A DNA stretch of 64,000 nt from RH-AL1 sp965249685 (GCA_965249685.1 CBDFMN010000003.1:1922001-1986000), one strand, 5' to 3'; positions 8,027-16,892 are shown, counted from the stretch's first letter. Notes: generated by a model not told the origin, from the sequence alone. Translations and numbers: made by a program.

Positions 8027-8843
8027 CCCTTTCCAAAGTTGCCTTGAGACTGAACCGGAAGACGGTTCCACCGCTCGGGTTCGGTTCCGCCCAGAGCCTT
8101 CCGCCATGCGCCTCGATGATGGTCCGGGATATCGACAAGCCGACGCCCATACCCTGCCGCTTGGTGCTGACGAAAGGCTGGAACAGCTTGGCAGCAATCT
8201 CGTCGGAAATGCCGACGCCGGTATCCGAGACGCTCACTTCGACCGTCTCATCATCCAAGCGGCGAGAGGCGATGAGTAGAAAACGCAACGCGCAATCTTG
8301 CATAGCCTCGACGGCATTTCGAATAAGGTTCAGGAGAACCTGTTGGATCTGGATTGTGTCGACGAAGACGGACGAGGCCAGCGGATCGAAATCGAAGGAG
8401 GCATGGACGCCTCCTTCCTTGAGACCGATCAAGGCGAGCGCGCTCGCTTCTTCGATAAGCTTGACTACGTTTTCGCTCCGTCGAACGCTCTCGCCTCGCG
8501 CAACGAAGTCGCGCATATGACGGATGATCTGCCCGGCGCGCAGCGCCTGTTCGGCCGCAAGGTCCATGGCTTCGCACGCCAACGGGACGGCGTCGCCTCG
8601 GCCGCCCTCCAGCAAGCGTCGGCCGCCCTTGAGGTAGTTGGCCACCGCCGAGAGCGGCTGGCTGAGTTCGTGGGCTAGCGTCGAGGCCATCTCGCCCAAC
8701 GCGTTGAACCGCGACATGTGGATCAACTCCGCCTGGAGTTCCCGCACACGATTTTGGGTCTGCTCGCGCGCCGTCAGGTCGCGGACGAACCCGGTGAAGA
8801 GGCGGCCGCCGGCCGCATGCACCTCGCCGACGGATAGTTCCAT
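8019..8843 (-). CDS. fixL: Sensor histidine kinase FixL, C-terminal kinase half (downstream of an in-frame stop)
   Basis: Transmitter part of a FixL-like kinase, 274 aa if restarted at the ATG at 8843. It opens with the end of the heme PAS domain (MELSVGEVHAAGGRLFTGFVRDLT). Then come the H-box GEMASTLAHELSQPLSAV with the phospho-His, the N-box QQVLLNLIRNAVEAMQD, the G1 box VSDTGVGISDE, the F region LFQPFVSTKRQGMGVGLSIS and the final EAHGGRLWAEPNPSGGTVFRF. It is in the same frame as the upstream half (8868-9905), separated only by a TGA codon at 8868-8870 and eight sense codons that complete the PAS strand. Without suppression or reinitiation it would be made, if at all, as a kinase lacking its oxygen sensor. 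A sequencing error is possible. Confidence 0.85.
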   Translation of the reverse strand: MELSVGEVHAAGGRLFTGFVRDLTAREQTQNRVRELQAELIHMSRFNALGEMASTLAHELSQPLSAVANYLKGGRRLLEGGRGDAVPLACEAMDLAAEQALRAGQIIRHMRDFVARGESVRRSENVVKLIEEASALALIGLKEGGVHASFDFDPLASSVFVDTIQIQQVLLNLIRNAVEAMQDCALRFLLIASRRLDDETVEVSVSDTGVGISDEIAAKLFQPFVSTKRQGMGVGLSISRTIIEAHGGRLWAEPNPSGGTVFRFSLKATLERDG

Positions 8844-8867
8844 GGGAAAAGTAGATCCGTCCTTCCG

Positions 8868-9905
8868 TCATCCGACGATAAGCCGGCCGATGCCGATGAT
8901 CCGCCGCTCGCCGGTTTCGAGATAGCGCGTCAGGTATCCATCGTGGGCGGCCCGGTAAGGCATCGGCATGAGGCTGCTGACATTGCAGCCAACCATTTCA
9001 TTGGCTGCGTAACCGAAAAGGTGCTCCGCCGTGGCGCTCACGAAACGGATCAGGCCTCGTTGATCGATCACGACCATTGCATCCGGTACAGTCTCCAGGA
9101 CAGAGCGGAGGTGGGCCTCGCGCTCCGCGAGTGCGACTTGGGCGCGCTTGGCCATGGTGATGTCGCGCACGATTTCTAACGCGCCTACCGGGCGGCCGGA
9201 CCCGTCGCGCAGGAGCGACGCGGTGAGGGAAACGTCGATGATCGCCCCGTCCTTGCGACGACGGCGCGTCTCAAAATGCTCGACCCGCTCGCCTCGCATC
9301 AATCGGTCGAGAATGCCCGTCTCGTCGTTTTCCAAGGCGGGCGGAACGAGGATTGCCAGCGGTCTGCCGATCATTTCGGCCGCGGCATAGCCGAACGTCA
9401 CTTCGGCTCCCTGATTCCAATCGGTGACAGCCCCGTCGAGCGTCTTGGCGACGATGGCATCGTCGCTCGAGGCGATGATCGCCGTGAGCCTCGTGCGCGC
9501 GGCCTCCCCGGAAGCCCATGACGGATCTTCGGCGATCGTGCCCCGGGCACCCGAACGCCCTGTTCCGACCTCGCAAGGTCGCCCTTGCATCCGCAGCCAT
9601 CGATCGGCTCGATCGGTGTTCCTCGCCCGAAAATGAAGATCAAGCCGGCTGTCGGCCGCAACACCGGCGCGGAGATTGAAATCGACGCGGTTTGTATCGT
9701 CCGGATGGATGCATGCCAGGAAGGCGTGGTAGCCAAGCGCTCCGGTGGCCACGTCGAGTAAACCATGGACCCCGCGCGAGAAGCGCAGGGTTTCGGCAGC
9801 AATGTCCCATTGCCACGTCCCCACGTCGGCGGCTTCCAAGGCGGGCCCCGGATCCTCCTCACGTTCACAGGCTGAGCCCGCCTCGCCGTGGAGCGTCGTA
9901 GTCAT
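8868..9905 (-). CDS. fixL: Oxygen sensor FixL, N-terminal PAS half (ends at premature TGA)
   Basis: Protein of 345 aa with three PAS modules: about 20-120, about 140-255 (IIASSDDAIVAKTLDGAVTDWNQGAEVTFGY) and a FixL-type heme PAS from about 270. The heme PAS keeps EHLFGYAANEMVGCNVSSL, the proximal heme His in PYRAAHDGYLTRY (about residue 321), and the IIGIGR motif whose Arg contacts bound oxygen in FixL. The reading frame then meets TGA where FixL homologues continue with Arg/Lys-Arg/Lys-Asp-Gly; the codons after the stop read RKDGSTFP and lead straight into the kinase half. A single C-to-T change of CGA would explain it. It is followed by fixJ, a receiver gene and a Crp/Fnr gene on the same strand. 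Confidence 0.85.
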   Translation of the reverse strand: MTTTLHGEAGSACEREEDPGPALEAADVGTWQWDIAAETLRFSRGVHGLLDVATGALGYHAFLACIHPDDTNRVDFNLRAGVAADSRLDLHFRARNTDRADRWLRMQGRPCEVGTGRSGARGTIAEDPSWASGEAARTRLTAIIASSDDAIVAKTLDGAVTDWNQGAEVTFGYAAAEMIGRPLAILVPPALENDETGILDRLMRGERVEHFETRRRRKDGAIIDVSLTASLLRDGSGRPVGALEIVRDITMAKRAQVALAEREAHLRSVLETVPDAMVVIDQRGLIRFVSATAEHLFGYAANEMVGCNVSSLMPMPYRAAHDGYLTRYLETGERRIIGIGRLIVG

Positions 9906-9972
9906 CGTCGTTCCAATCGGAGAGCTGTCAGTGCCGCGCTCCTTTCATCCCAACGTATACCCGTTCGCAGTC

Positions 9973-10629
9973 TTAAACGATCGCTATATCGTTCTCGACG
10001 GCTGTGACATTCGGTGAACTCCAGGCGGTCACCGCCGCAAGTTGTCGATCGTGAGGCGAATGGACAGATCCGGAGAGCCGCACCTTGCTGCCTTCGGCGC
10101 TGACGGTGACGGTGGTAGGATCGAAGAACCATGAGCGGTGCAAGGCGTGCACAATGTCGTCGCTGATGTTTGCGACGTCGACGCGCGGTTTGATCGTGAT
10201 CTGGTTCGAGACGCCCTTCACGCCGAACAGGCGAGAGATATCCTGCTCGGCGGCTTTCTTCTGGAAGTGCCACTCGACCTCGCCGCTCAAGGTGATCCAT
10301 CCCTTCTCCACCCTCACGCGCGCCTTGTCGCGAGGGATCGACACGTCCCAGGCGATTCGGTTGATCGCGGCGGCGGCGATCTCCTCGTCGGACCGTCTCG
10401 TCTCCACCGGCAGTCGCACTTCGAGCTCCTCGGCGACGGCCTTGACTCCCTTGACGTCCCACGCCGCGGCCTCCGCGGCCCGCTTCTCGGCATAGCTGAG
10501 GACATGGCCGGTGAGGGTCACGACTCCGGAATTGGCGGCAACGCCAATGTGAGCGGCCGTGACGCTCGGCTCCCAGTGCAGGGCATCGATGACCGCTCTT
10601 TGAATATGATTATCGCTGGACATCGCCAT
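9973..10629 (-). CDS. Triple BON-domain protein
   Basis: Protein of 218 aa made of three BON repeats at about 5-75, 80-150 and 155-218. Repeat cores are SGVVTLTGHVLSYAEKRAAEAAAWDVKGVKAVAEELEV, KGWITLSGEVEWHFQKKAAEQDISRLFGVKGVSNQITI and GSKVRLSGSVHSPHDRQLAAVTAWSSPNVTAVENDIAI. There is no signal peptide or transmembrane segment, so it is probably cytoplasmic or peripheral. BON domains bind membranes or partners, and proteins of this kind often sit in stress loci with CBS and universal stress proteins. The start at 10629 follows GAGAG; another ATG lies two codons later. A perfect FixK-type box 84 bp upstream suggests low-oxygen induction. A close paralogue is encoded at 27622-28272. Confidence 0.88.
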   Translation of the reverse strand: MAMSSDNHIQRAVIDALHWEPSVTAAHIGVAANSGVVTLTGHVLSYAEKRAAEAAAWDVKGVKAVAEELEVRLPVETRRSDEEIAAAAINRIAWDVSIPRDKARVRVEKGWITLSGEVEWHFQKKAAEQDISRLFGVKGVSNQITIKPRVDVANISDDIVHALHRSWFFDPTTVTVSAEGSKVRLSGSVHSPHDRQLAAVTAWSSPNVTAVENDIAIV

Positions 10630-10712
10630 TCTCTCAGGTTGGGACGGGCACGAAGATCGCGATGTTTGCAAACCCATCGGCGCGAACCGTAATGAGGATT
10701 TCGCGCGTCCGC

Positions 10713-10726
10713 TTTGATCGAGATCA
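10713..10726 (-). promoter_or_regulatory. FixK/FNR-type box upstream of the triple-BON gene
   Basis: TTGATCGAGATCAA, a perfect TTGAT-N4-ATCAA site, 84-97 bp upstream of the triple-BON start at 10629. Same architecture and similar distance as the site before the CBS-BON gene. Confidence 0.75.
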
Positions 10727-10932
10727 AGGTTGCCGCCTCGCCGCCATCGTCCTTCCTCTTACGATAGTCATGACGGGGCCTTGCGGCTGGCTACGAATGG
10801 CGTCCGCATCAGCGTACGCTTCCCCGAAGATCACGACATGCCACGCTACGCGACAGGTTTGTGTCGGCAACGCAGGCGTAGCGTCGCCTGCGCCGAAGCC
10901 CCGACGCGAACGACGGCCCGCCCGGCTGCTGA

Positions 10933-11085
10933 TTACGGCCGGATCACATCCCATCCCAATGGGCGACCGTGAGCGGCAGCATGGGCGACCGCCTCGTTGG
11001 CATAATCCAAGTCGAACTCCGTCGCATCGCAATGGCTCAGATCGAGCAATCCCGACCGCACGAGCTTGATCAATCGGACGTTGGC
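10933..11085 (-). pseudogene. C-terminal remnant of a zinc-type alcohol dehydrogenase
   Basis: About 50 codons ending in TAA read ANVRLIKLVRSGLLDLSH, then EFDLDYANEAVAHAAAHG and a final WDVIRP. This is the usual tail of zinc-dependent medium-chain alcohol dehydrogenases (loop, helix with ANEAVAHAA, last beta strand). Upstream in the same frame the translation becomes unrelated, and no start codon or catalytic domain is present, so it is a decayed 3' fragment. The other bases between 10727 and 11153 show no gene. The assignment rests on motif likeness only. Confidence 0.5.
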
Positions 11086-11153
11086 CTCTCGGCGGTCCGG
11101 CGGATCCGCCAATCGTTTGTTTGCTATGCAGCATATTAAGCAGACAAATACGG

Positions 11154-12020
11154 TTAGTTGTGCCTGATATTCGCCAGAATATCGCGAAGTGTCGCCGGCT
11201 GCCGTCCGATCAAAGCCGCAAGCGTTGGATCGACGGCGGTGAACTCGCCGGCCCGGGCCGCGCGATACATGCCGAGCGTGATGTCGATTGCCCTTTGCGG
11301 CGCGCCGCGATTGGCCATCCGGGACGCTTGCTCGTCTTCGGAAAGAACCCGCCGCTCGCACGGTCGTCGATACAGATCCCTGAAGATGGCGGCAACGTCC
11401 GTCAAATCTAGAGCCTCGGCCGCCGTCAGCGGCGGAGTGGGGCCGTCGAACCGCCCCTCCTCGAGCAGCACCTGAGCCGCTGCCGCGGCAAGGTCGGCAT
11501 GCGCGGTCCAAGAGACCTTCCCATCCGCAGGTGCCTGTATGACACCCGTCGATGCCGCATCCCCAACCACCATCGCCACGGTGCTGGCATAAAAGCCGTT
11601 GCGGAGTGCAGTCCAGGCAATCCCGGCCTCACGCAGCATCGCCTCGGTGACGGCATGAGTGTGCATCGGCGAGAACGCTGACGTGGCGCTGGCGCCCATG
11701 TGGCTGGTGTAAACGATCCGCTTTACCCCGGCAGCCATCGCGGCATGGATCGCGGCGCGGTGCTGCGCAAGGGCATCGCCGCCCTGCGCCTGCGCGTTGG
11801 ACGAAACCATGAGAAGCTGTGTGGCGCCCGACAAAGACGCCGCGAGACTGTCTGGCTGGCTGAAGTCGCCATATCGCACCCGTACGCCTCTCTGTACCAG
11901 ATCATCCGCCTTACCGGGATCACGCGTGCTCGCGCCGATCTCTTCGGCGGGGACGGCGTCGAGCAGTCGTTCCAAAATCTGCCGCCCGAGCTTGCCGGTC
12001 GCGCCGGTGACTACGATCAT
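11154..12020 (-). CDS. NmrA-like NAD(P)-dependent oxidoreductase (atypical SDR, QorB-like)
   Basis: Protein of 288 aa with an N-terminal Rossmann motif MIVVTGATGKLGRQILERLL, then STRDPGKADDLVQRGVRVRYGDFSQPDSL, RIVYTSHMGA and LRNGFYAST, the layout of NmrA/QorB-type atypical short-chain dehydrogenases. Some members reduce quinones and others act as redox sensors without catalysis. The start at 12020 is preceded by GGGAGAGGAACG, a good ribosome-binding site; the open frame upstream of it has no family likeness. It is divergent from the TetX-like monooxygenase gene across 185 bp, and both may answer to the TetR protein at 14399-14944. Substrate unknown. Confidence 0.88.
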   Translation of the reverse strand: MIVVTGATGKLGRQILERLLDAVPAEEIGASTRDPGKADDLVQRGVRVRYGDFSQPDSLAASLSGATQLLMVSSNAQAQGGDALAQHRAAIHAAMAAGVKRIVYTSHMGASATSAFSPMHTHAVTEAMLREAGIAWTALRNGFYASTVAMVVGDAASTGVIQAPADGKVSWTAHADLAAAAAQVLLEEGRFDGPTPPLTAAEALDLTDVAAIFRDLYRRPCERRVLSEDEQASRMANRGAPQRAIDITLGMYRAARAGEFTAVDPTLAALIGRQPATLRDILANIRHN

Positions 12021-12205
12021 CGTTCCTCTCCCTCGGTCATTGTCACCAGGCTTGGCTCCGTCGCGGAAACTTCGCTGCTGACCTGAGCCCACTTCGAACT
12101 TATACACTGGCGTACGTTTAAGCGTGCATTACTGTACGGATGATGTATTAGGAGGTCAACCCACTCCTCGCCGCGGGTGGCACCAACCAGTCTAAGGAAC
12201 ATGCC
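12021..12205. promoter_or_regulatory. Divergent promoter region between the NmrA-like and TetX-like genes
   Basis: A 185-bp divergent intergenic region. Around 12108-12150 it holds the short palindrome CGTACG, a GCGTACG / GCGTGC pair and a further CTGTACGG. These are candidate operator half sites for the nearby TetR-type regulator. No exact inverted repeat longer than about 6 bp was found, so the operator is only suggested. Confidence 0.3.
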
Positions 12206-13357
12206 ATGATGACGAACCTGGAACTTCATGAGCGCGGGTCGATCGCAATCGTCGGGGCTGGGCCGGGCGGCGCCACGCTGGCTCGTTTGCTCACCGATCA
12301 AGGCTTTTCCGTTCGCGTCTACGAACAGGACGAGTCAGCGACCGCACGACCGCAAGGTGGCAGCCTCGACCTTCGACCGGACTCCGGGCGTCGCGCGATC
12401 GATAAGGCAGGCTTGGGTTCGGTCTTCGAGAGCCGCTCGCGCGAGGACGCCAAGGCCTTCCGGATGATCGACTCCAATGGCGACGACATGCCCGGCGCGG
12501 GCGAGGAAACGCACGAGGACGCGGGGCCGGAGATCGATCGCGGCGATCTACGGGCGATGCTGCTCGACACATTACCGCCTGACGTCGTGGCATGGGGCCA
12601 TAAGGTCGAGACCTTGGAACAGGAGGCAAACGGCCGGTGGCGTTTGAACTTTTTCGGGCGCGACTCGGTAGTCGCCGATCTCGTCGTCGGCGCTGACGGT
12701 ATCGGCTCGAAGGTTAGGGCGCAGCTGACCAACGTACAGCCGGTCTATACCGGGATCACCATGATCGCCGCCAACATCCGCAAAGATCTGTGGCGTGGAT
12801 CGAAGGTCTCCGACGTGCTCGGCGAGGGATCGGTCATGTTCGCCGGCGGCAGCAAGACCATCTTCGTGCAGCGCTGCGCGCACGATTTGATCCTGCTCTA
12901 CTACTCGATGGCCGTGCCGCAGGGTTGGCCGCACAACGCTGGGTTCGACCTTGATGACGCTGCATCGGTCATGGCGTCGGTGCGCGATACGTACAGCGAT
13001 TGGTCGCCCGATGTACTGGATATGCTGACCCAGGTGCAAGACAAGTTCCAGCTTTGGCCGACGTCGGTCATGCCGCCGGACTATAGCTGGCAGACAAAGG
13101 CCGGCTTGACGATGCTCGGCGACGCGTCACATGTCATGCCGCCTTTCACCGGCAAGGGGGTGAATTTAGCGCTCCTCGACGCGCTCGAGCTCGCGGAGAC
13201 ATTGATGGGCGATCCTGACCGCCACGTGACGGACACCATCGCGGACTTCGAGCACCGGATGCAGGCCCGTACCAGCGCCGAGATCCGCGCCTGCCTACAG
13301 GTCGGCAAGTACGCCTACGGTATGGACCTTGGCTTCGACCACCCCGTCACCGCGTGA
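12206..13357 (+). CDS. FAD-dependent monooxygenase, TetX-like
   Basis: Class A flavin monooxygenase of 383 aa, close in length to TetX. Domains in order: the FAD-binding GxGxxG motif in SIAIVGAGPGGATLARLL, the adjacent RPQGGSLDLRPDSGRRAIDKAGL (TetX family: G-G-S/T-L-D-L), the NADPH/FAD motif ADLVVGADGIGSKVR, and GDASHVMPPFTGKGVNLALLDALELAE binding FAD ribityl and phosphate. Such enzymes hydroxylate aromatic or polyketide-like compounds, and TetX itself inactivates tetracyclines; resistance cannot be claimed from sequence alone. It leads a run of same-strand genes (SnoaL-like, DUF3237, TetR) that look like a small-molecule modification cassette. Two tandem ATGs open the gene, with AAGGAACA a few bases upstream. 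Confidence 0.9.
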   Translation: MMTNLELHERGSIAIVGAGPGGATLARLLTDQGFSVRVYEQDESATARPQGGSLDLRPDSGRRAIDKAGLGSVFESRSREDAKAFRMIDSNGDDMPGAGEETHEDAGPEIDRGDLRAMLLDTLPPDVVAWGHKVETLEQEANGRWRLNFFGRDSVVADLVVGADGIGSKVRAQLTNVQPVYTGITMIAANIRKDLWRGSKVSDVLGEGSVMFAGGSKTIFVQRCAHDLILLYYSMAVPQGWPHNAGFDLDDAASVMASVRDTYSDWSPDVLDMLTQVQDKFQLWPTSVMPPDYSWQTKAGLTMLGDASHVMPPFTGKGVNLALLDALELAETLMGDPDRHVTDTIADFEHRMQARTSAEIRACLQVGKYAYGMDLGFDHPVTA

Positions 13358-13402
13358 CCGCAGCCTCTCCTCCCCGACGCGACTCCACTGAAGGATCGCC
13401 GC

Positions 13403-13873
13403 ATGACGAAGCCTATGGATATCACGTCTTTCGTAGACCCACATGCAGCCATCGTCGATGTCCTGCTTCGCTTCGGCGCCGGCACTGATGAAGGAGATGT
13501 CGCGACGCTCAAATCGGCCTTTGCCGACGAAGCAATTGTCGATTTTAGCGCGTGCGGTCGAAAGCTCGACGTCGTCTTCGAGCCGCTGTGCGGTATCGCT
13601 GCCATCGTGGGATTTCTGGAAGGCACATCGCGGCGCCATGTGACCAGCCATGCCGTCACCAATTCGCGGACACGTCTGGAAGACGATCGGGCGCACCTTC
13701 GCTCGCTCGTCGAGGCTACCCACCTCGTCAGAGATGATCCTACCTGCCGGTTCAGGATGATGAACTGGTACGACGTCGACCTTGTTCTGATTGACGAATT
13801 CTGGCGGATCATCCGGATGGGGATCGACAACATCTGGTCCGAGGGCGATCCCAATACCCTTTTACTTCGTTGA
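13403..13873 (+). CDS. SnoaL-like / NTF2-fold protein
   Basis: Protein of 156 aa with an NTF2-fold layout: an N-terminal helix AAIVDVLLRFGAGTDEGDVATLKSAFADEAIVDFSA, a middle G-I-A-A-I-V-G-F-L, HVTSHAVTNSRTRLEDDRAHLRSLVEATH and a final strand DEFWRIIRMGIDNIWSEGD. SnoaL-like proteins are cyclases, isomerases, dehydratases or binding proteins for small molecules. It follows the TetX-like monooxygenase by 45 bp on the same strand and overlaps the run-up to the DUF3237 gene, suggesting cotranscription and a common substrate. The specific reaction is unknown. Confidence 0.8.
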   Translation: MTKPMDITSFVDPHAAIVDVLLRFGAGTDEGDVATLKSAFADEAIVDFSACGRKLDVVFEPLCGIAAIVGFLEGTSRRHVTSHAVTNSRTRLEDDRAHLRSLVEATHLVRDDPTCRFRMMNWYDVDLVLIDEFWRIIRMGIDNIWSEGDPNTLLLR

Positions 13874-13884
13874 GAACAGGCCTC

Positions 13885-14361
13885 ATGAACACCTCGATAT
13901 GCCTCGCCCACGAATTCACTTATTGCACTTCTGTGGCCGGGCCTAATCGAGTCGGCAACGGCCCCTACGGTGAGCGGCACTATTACGAGATGACGGATGG
14001 CATGGTCGAAGGACCGCGCTTATCGGGCCGAACCATCGGCACAGGCGCGGATTGGATGCTCGTCGGCTCGGACGGATTTCTCCGAATGGACGCCCGCCTC
14101 CAGATTATGACGAACGACGATGCCGTGATCTGCGTTCGCTACGCTGGCCCAGCAGAGGCGAACACTGGGCTTCGCGAAGCGATCCTCGCGAACAAGCCGA
14201 CCGGCTTCGAGGATCAACGTATACGCACGCACTGGCTCCTGGAGGCGGGCGACACGCGCTATGCTTGGGTGAATCAGGCTATCTTCGTCGGCGAAGGTCG
14301 GTTCGATCCGAAAGAACCGGGCATCGCGGGGTTCGAGCATCGCGTCTATCGCGTAGGTTGA
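13885..14361 (+). CDS. DUF3237 domain-containing protein
   Basis: Protein of 158 aa matching the DUF3237 pattern: LAHEFTYCTSVAGPNRVGNGPYGERHYYEMTDGMVEGPRLSGRTIGTGADWMLVGSDGFLRMDARLQIMTNDDAVI, RTHWLLEAGDTRYAWVNQAIFVGEG and a final HRVYRV. The family forms a small beta-barrel of unknown function and often lies beside oxidoreductase and SnoaL genes. The ATG at 13885 follows ACAGG by about five bases and was preferred to a TTG that overlaps the previous stop. It belongs with the TetX-like and SnoaL-like genes upstream and a TetR gene 37 bp downstream. Confidence 0.85.
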   Translation: MNTSICLAHEFTYCTSVAGPNRVGNGPYGERHYYEMTDGMVEGPRLSGRTIGTGADWMLVGSDGFLRMDARLQIMTNDDAVICVRYAGPAEANTGLREAILANKPTGFEDQRIRTHWLLEAGDTRYAWVNQAIFVGEGRFDPKEPGIAGFEHRVYRVG

Positions 14362-14398
14362 GAACCTCGACTCACTTACCAACGATAGCGGCAACACT

Positions 14399-14944
14399 AT
14401 GCGTAAGGACGCGGCAAGGAACCGGGAACGGCTAATCGATGCCGCTAGCGCCATTATGAGAGCCGAAGGCAGCGACGTCCCGATGGAGTTGATTGCGGAA
14501 CGCGCGGGTCTGACCCGAGGCACGCTGTATCGAAATTTTCCGCACCGCCAAGCGATGTACGAGGCGGTTCTGGAACGCGACCTTGAAAATATGGCCAGCC
14601 TTATTGCGGCAGAACAGCACGACGACCCCTTGGCGTTCATTCGCCACATGGCCGAGTTGATGATGGTTTACGATAAATTTCTCATACAGCTCGCCCACAT
14701 GGAAGACTACGACGCCGAGAAGAACGAAGTCCGCATGGCCGCCGTACTGGCCGCGCCGCTCTCGTCGGCGCAGGGCCACGGTCTGCTCCGTCGCGATCTC
14801 ACAGGCTCGGACATCCTGATGGCGTGCCGGATGCTCGCCTCGCATTGGAAGCTGGATGCACAGCCTGATTTCAAACAGGCTTTCAACCAACGTCTGTCGC
14901 TACTTCTCCGAGGCTTCCAAGTATCGGGCGGGGACAAGCTTTGA
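14399..14944 (+). CDS. TetR family transcriptional regulator
   Basis: Protein of 181 aa. The N-terminal TetR HTH spans about 5-55 (RLIDAASAIMRAEGSDVPMELIAERAGLTRGTLYRNFPHRQAMYEAVLERDLE). The ligand-binding C-terminal domain is helical and diverse. It ends the TetX-like/SnoaL/DUF3237 run and probably represses that run and perhaps the divergent NmrA-like gene in response to a small molecule. The ligand cannot be inferred. The following 248 bp (14945-15192) show no gene. Confidence 0.9.
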   Translation: MRKDAARNRERLIDAASAIMRAEGSDVPMELIAERAGLTRGTLYRNFPHRQAMYEAVLERDLENMASLIAAEQHDDPLAFIRHMAELMMVYDKFLIQLAHMEDYDAEKNEVRMAAVLAAPLSSAQGHGLLRRDLTGSDILMACRMLASHWKLDAQPDFKQAFNQRLSLLLRGFQVSGGDKL

Positions 14945-15192
14945 TAAGGTCGTGGTTGGATAGGCCTTTCGCGCACCCGCATTTTCGCATTCAGTGAGAC
15001 ACCCTCGCGCCCTACTCCATAGAACCTGGACCCGGTTGCGACGGTGGCCGCAGGATATGATGTTAAGGTCATCGGTGCGGGATCCCGCCAGCTGCCGTCT
15101 TAGACCTGCAGCGACAAGCTGTGACCTGGTCTGCCAAAGTTGGCGACGCCCCGATGAATGTATGGCATAAATCTGACTCGAGTTTGCGACGC

Positions 15193-16892
15193 TTAGACCG
15201 CCACCGGTCGTTTCGCGAGCGCGCTCTTCGGATTGAGGTTTTGAATGTGCCCGCTCTCGGTGCCGGATGTGGGATCGATAACGCAGTTGATGAGCGCCGG
15301 CTTTCCCGAGGTAAGCGCATCGGTGAGGGTTTTTGCGAGGCTCTGCGTATCCTCGACGTGGTATCCCGCACCACCAAACGCCTCGATAAGCTTCTCGTAA
15401 TGTGCATCGTGGACAAAGCCTGTCGGCGACGGCACGCTATCGAGCGGATCACCTCGATAAATACCACCATTGTTGAAAACAAGGACGACGATCGGCAATC
15501 GGTAGCGACAGATGGTTTCGACTTCCATGCCACTGAAGCCGAAAGCGCTGTCGCCTTCGATGGCGAGAACCGGCTTTCCACTCACGACCGAGGCGCCGAT
15601 GGCATACCCCATCCCGATCCCCATAATGCCCCAGGTTTCGCTGTCGAGGCGCTTACGGGGCTGGTACATGTCGATGATGTTTCGCCCGAAATCGAGCGTA
15701 TTAGCTCCTTCGTTGACGACCGTGACATCGGGCCTGCCAACAAGGGCATCTCGAACGGCACGCATCGCGCTGGAGAAGTTCATGGGGTGAGGGTCGGCAT
15801 TGAGGCGGACCGCCATACGCTGGACGTTCTTGGCCCTATGGCCTTCGATCTCGTCGATCCACGCGGCGTTCGGCACGACCTGGCCCGGCTTCAATGCCGC
15901 AAGCAATGCCGAGATGGCAGATGCAATATCTCCGACCACGGGCGCTTCGATCGGGCGGTTGCTGTCGATCTCGATCGGCGAAATGTCGAATTGAACAAAC
16001 CGTGTGCTCTCAGGCCAAAGCGGCGCGTGGCCGTGCGACAGCAGCCAGTTTAGCCGGGCGCCGATGAGCACGACGACGTCCGCTCCTCCAATCACAAAGG
16101 ACCGAGCGGCCGCCGCCGACTGCGGATGATCATCGGGCAATAGGCCTTTTGCCATGGACATTGGGAGAAACGGGATGCCGGTCGTCTCCACGAAGGAGCG
16201 GACGATATCGTCGGCTTGAGCATAGGCTGCTCCCTTGCCCAGGATGATCAGCGGCCGCTCGGCTGATGCCAAGAGATCAATCGCGCGCTGTACCGACTTT
16301 GCCGACGGTGTCTGGCTCGGCGCCGGATCGACGACCTTGACCAGCGACTTCTTGGCGGTGTCGACGTCAAGCGAGGCGCTGAGCGCCTCCCCGGTCAAGT
16401 CGAGGTAGACCCCGCCAGGCCGCCCTGATACGGCCGCGTGGATGGCGCGGGCGATGCCGGTGCCGATGTCTTCCGGATTGTTGACGCGGGAGGCTGCCTT
16501 GGCGAACGGCTTCGCGGCATTCATCTGGTCCATCTCCTCGTAGGCTCCCTTTTCGAGGTCTACGGTTGCGCGATCGCTGGATCCGCTAATGAGGATCATC
16601 GGGAAGCAGTTGGTGGTTGCGTTGGCGAGAGCCACCATTCCATCCAAGAAGCCTGGGGCGGAGACCGTGAGACAAATCCCGGGTTTCTGCGTGAGGTAAC
16701 CTGTGATCGCCGCCGCGTTGCCGGCGCTTTGCTCGTGGCGAAACCCGAAATAGTGGAGACCTTCCTCCTGAGCCAATCGGGCTAAATCCGTGATCGGGAT
16801 GCCCGCCACGCCGTAGATGTGTCGATATCATTCAGCTTCAGAGAATCAACCACGAGGTGAAACCCGTCGGTCATCGAAACAGGAGCGTCCAT
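15193..16892 (-). pseudogene. oxc: Oxalyl-CoA decarboxylase with a -1 frameshift near the N-terminus
   Basis: ThDP-dependent enzyme that converts oxalyl-CoA to formyl-CoA and CO2. The body is intact: the catalytic-Glu region in GFRHEQSAGNAAAITGY, LTVSAPGFLDGMVALANATTNCFPMILISGSS, EEMDQMN, LGKGAAYAQADDIVRSF, FLPMSMAKGLLPDDHPQSAA and the ThDP motif GDSAFGFSGMEVETICRY followed by FNNGGIY. The natural start at 16892 (GAGG seven bases before ATG) reads MDAPVSMTDGFHLVVDSLKLNDIDT. One base is then missing near 16818-16820, and the true frame resumes as IYGVAGIPITDLA. The long open frame begins only at a GTG inside that motif. Either it is a recent inactivation or a sequence error. It lies downstream of frc and oxlT. 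Confidence 0.85.

Noticed and set aside
12206..13357. Tetracycline resistance gene
   Set aside because: The protein is TetX-like, but sequence by eye cannot separate Tet(X) from other class A flavin monooxygenases.
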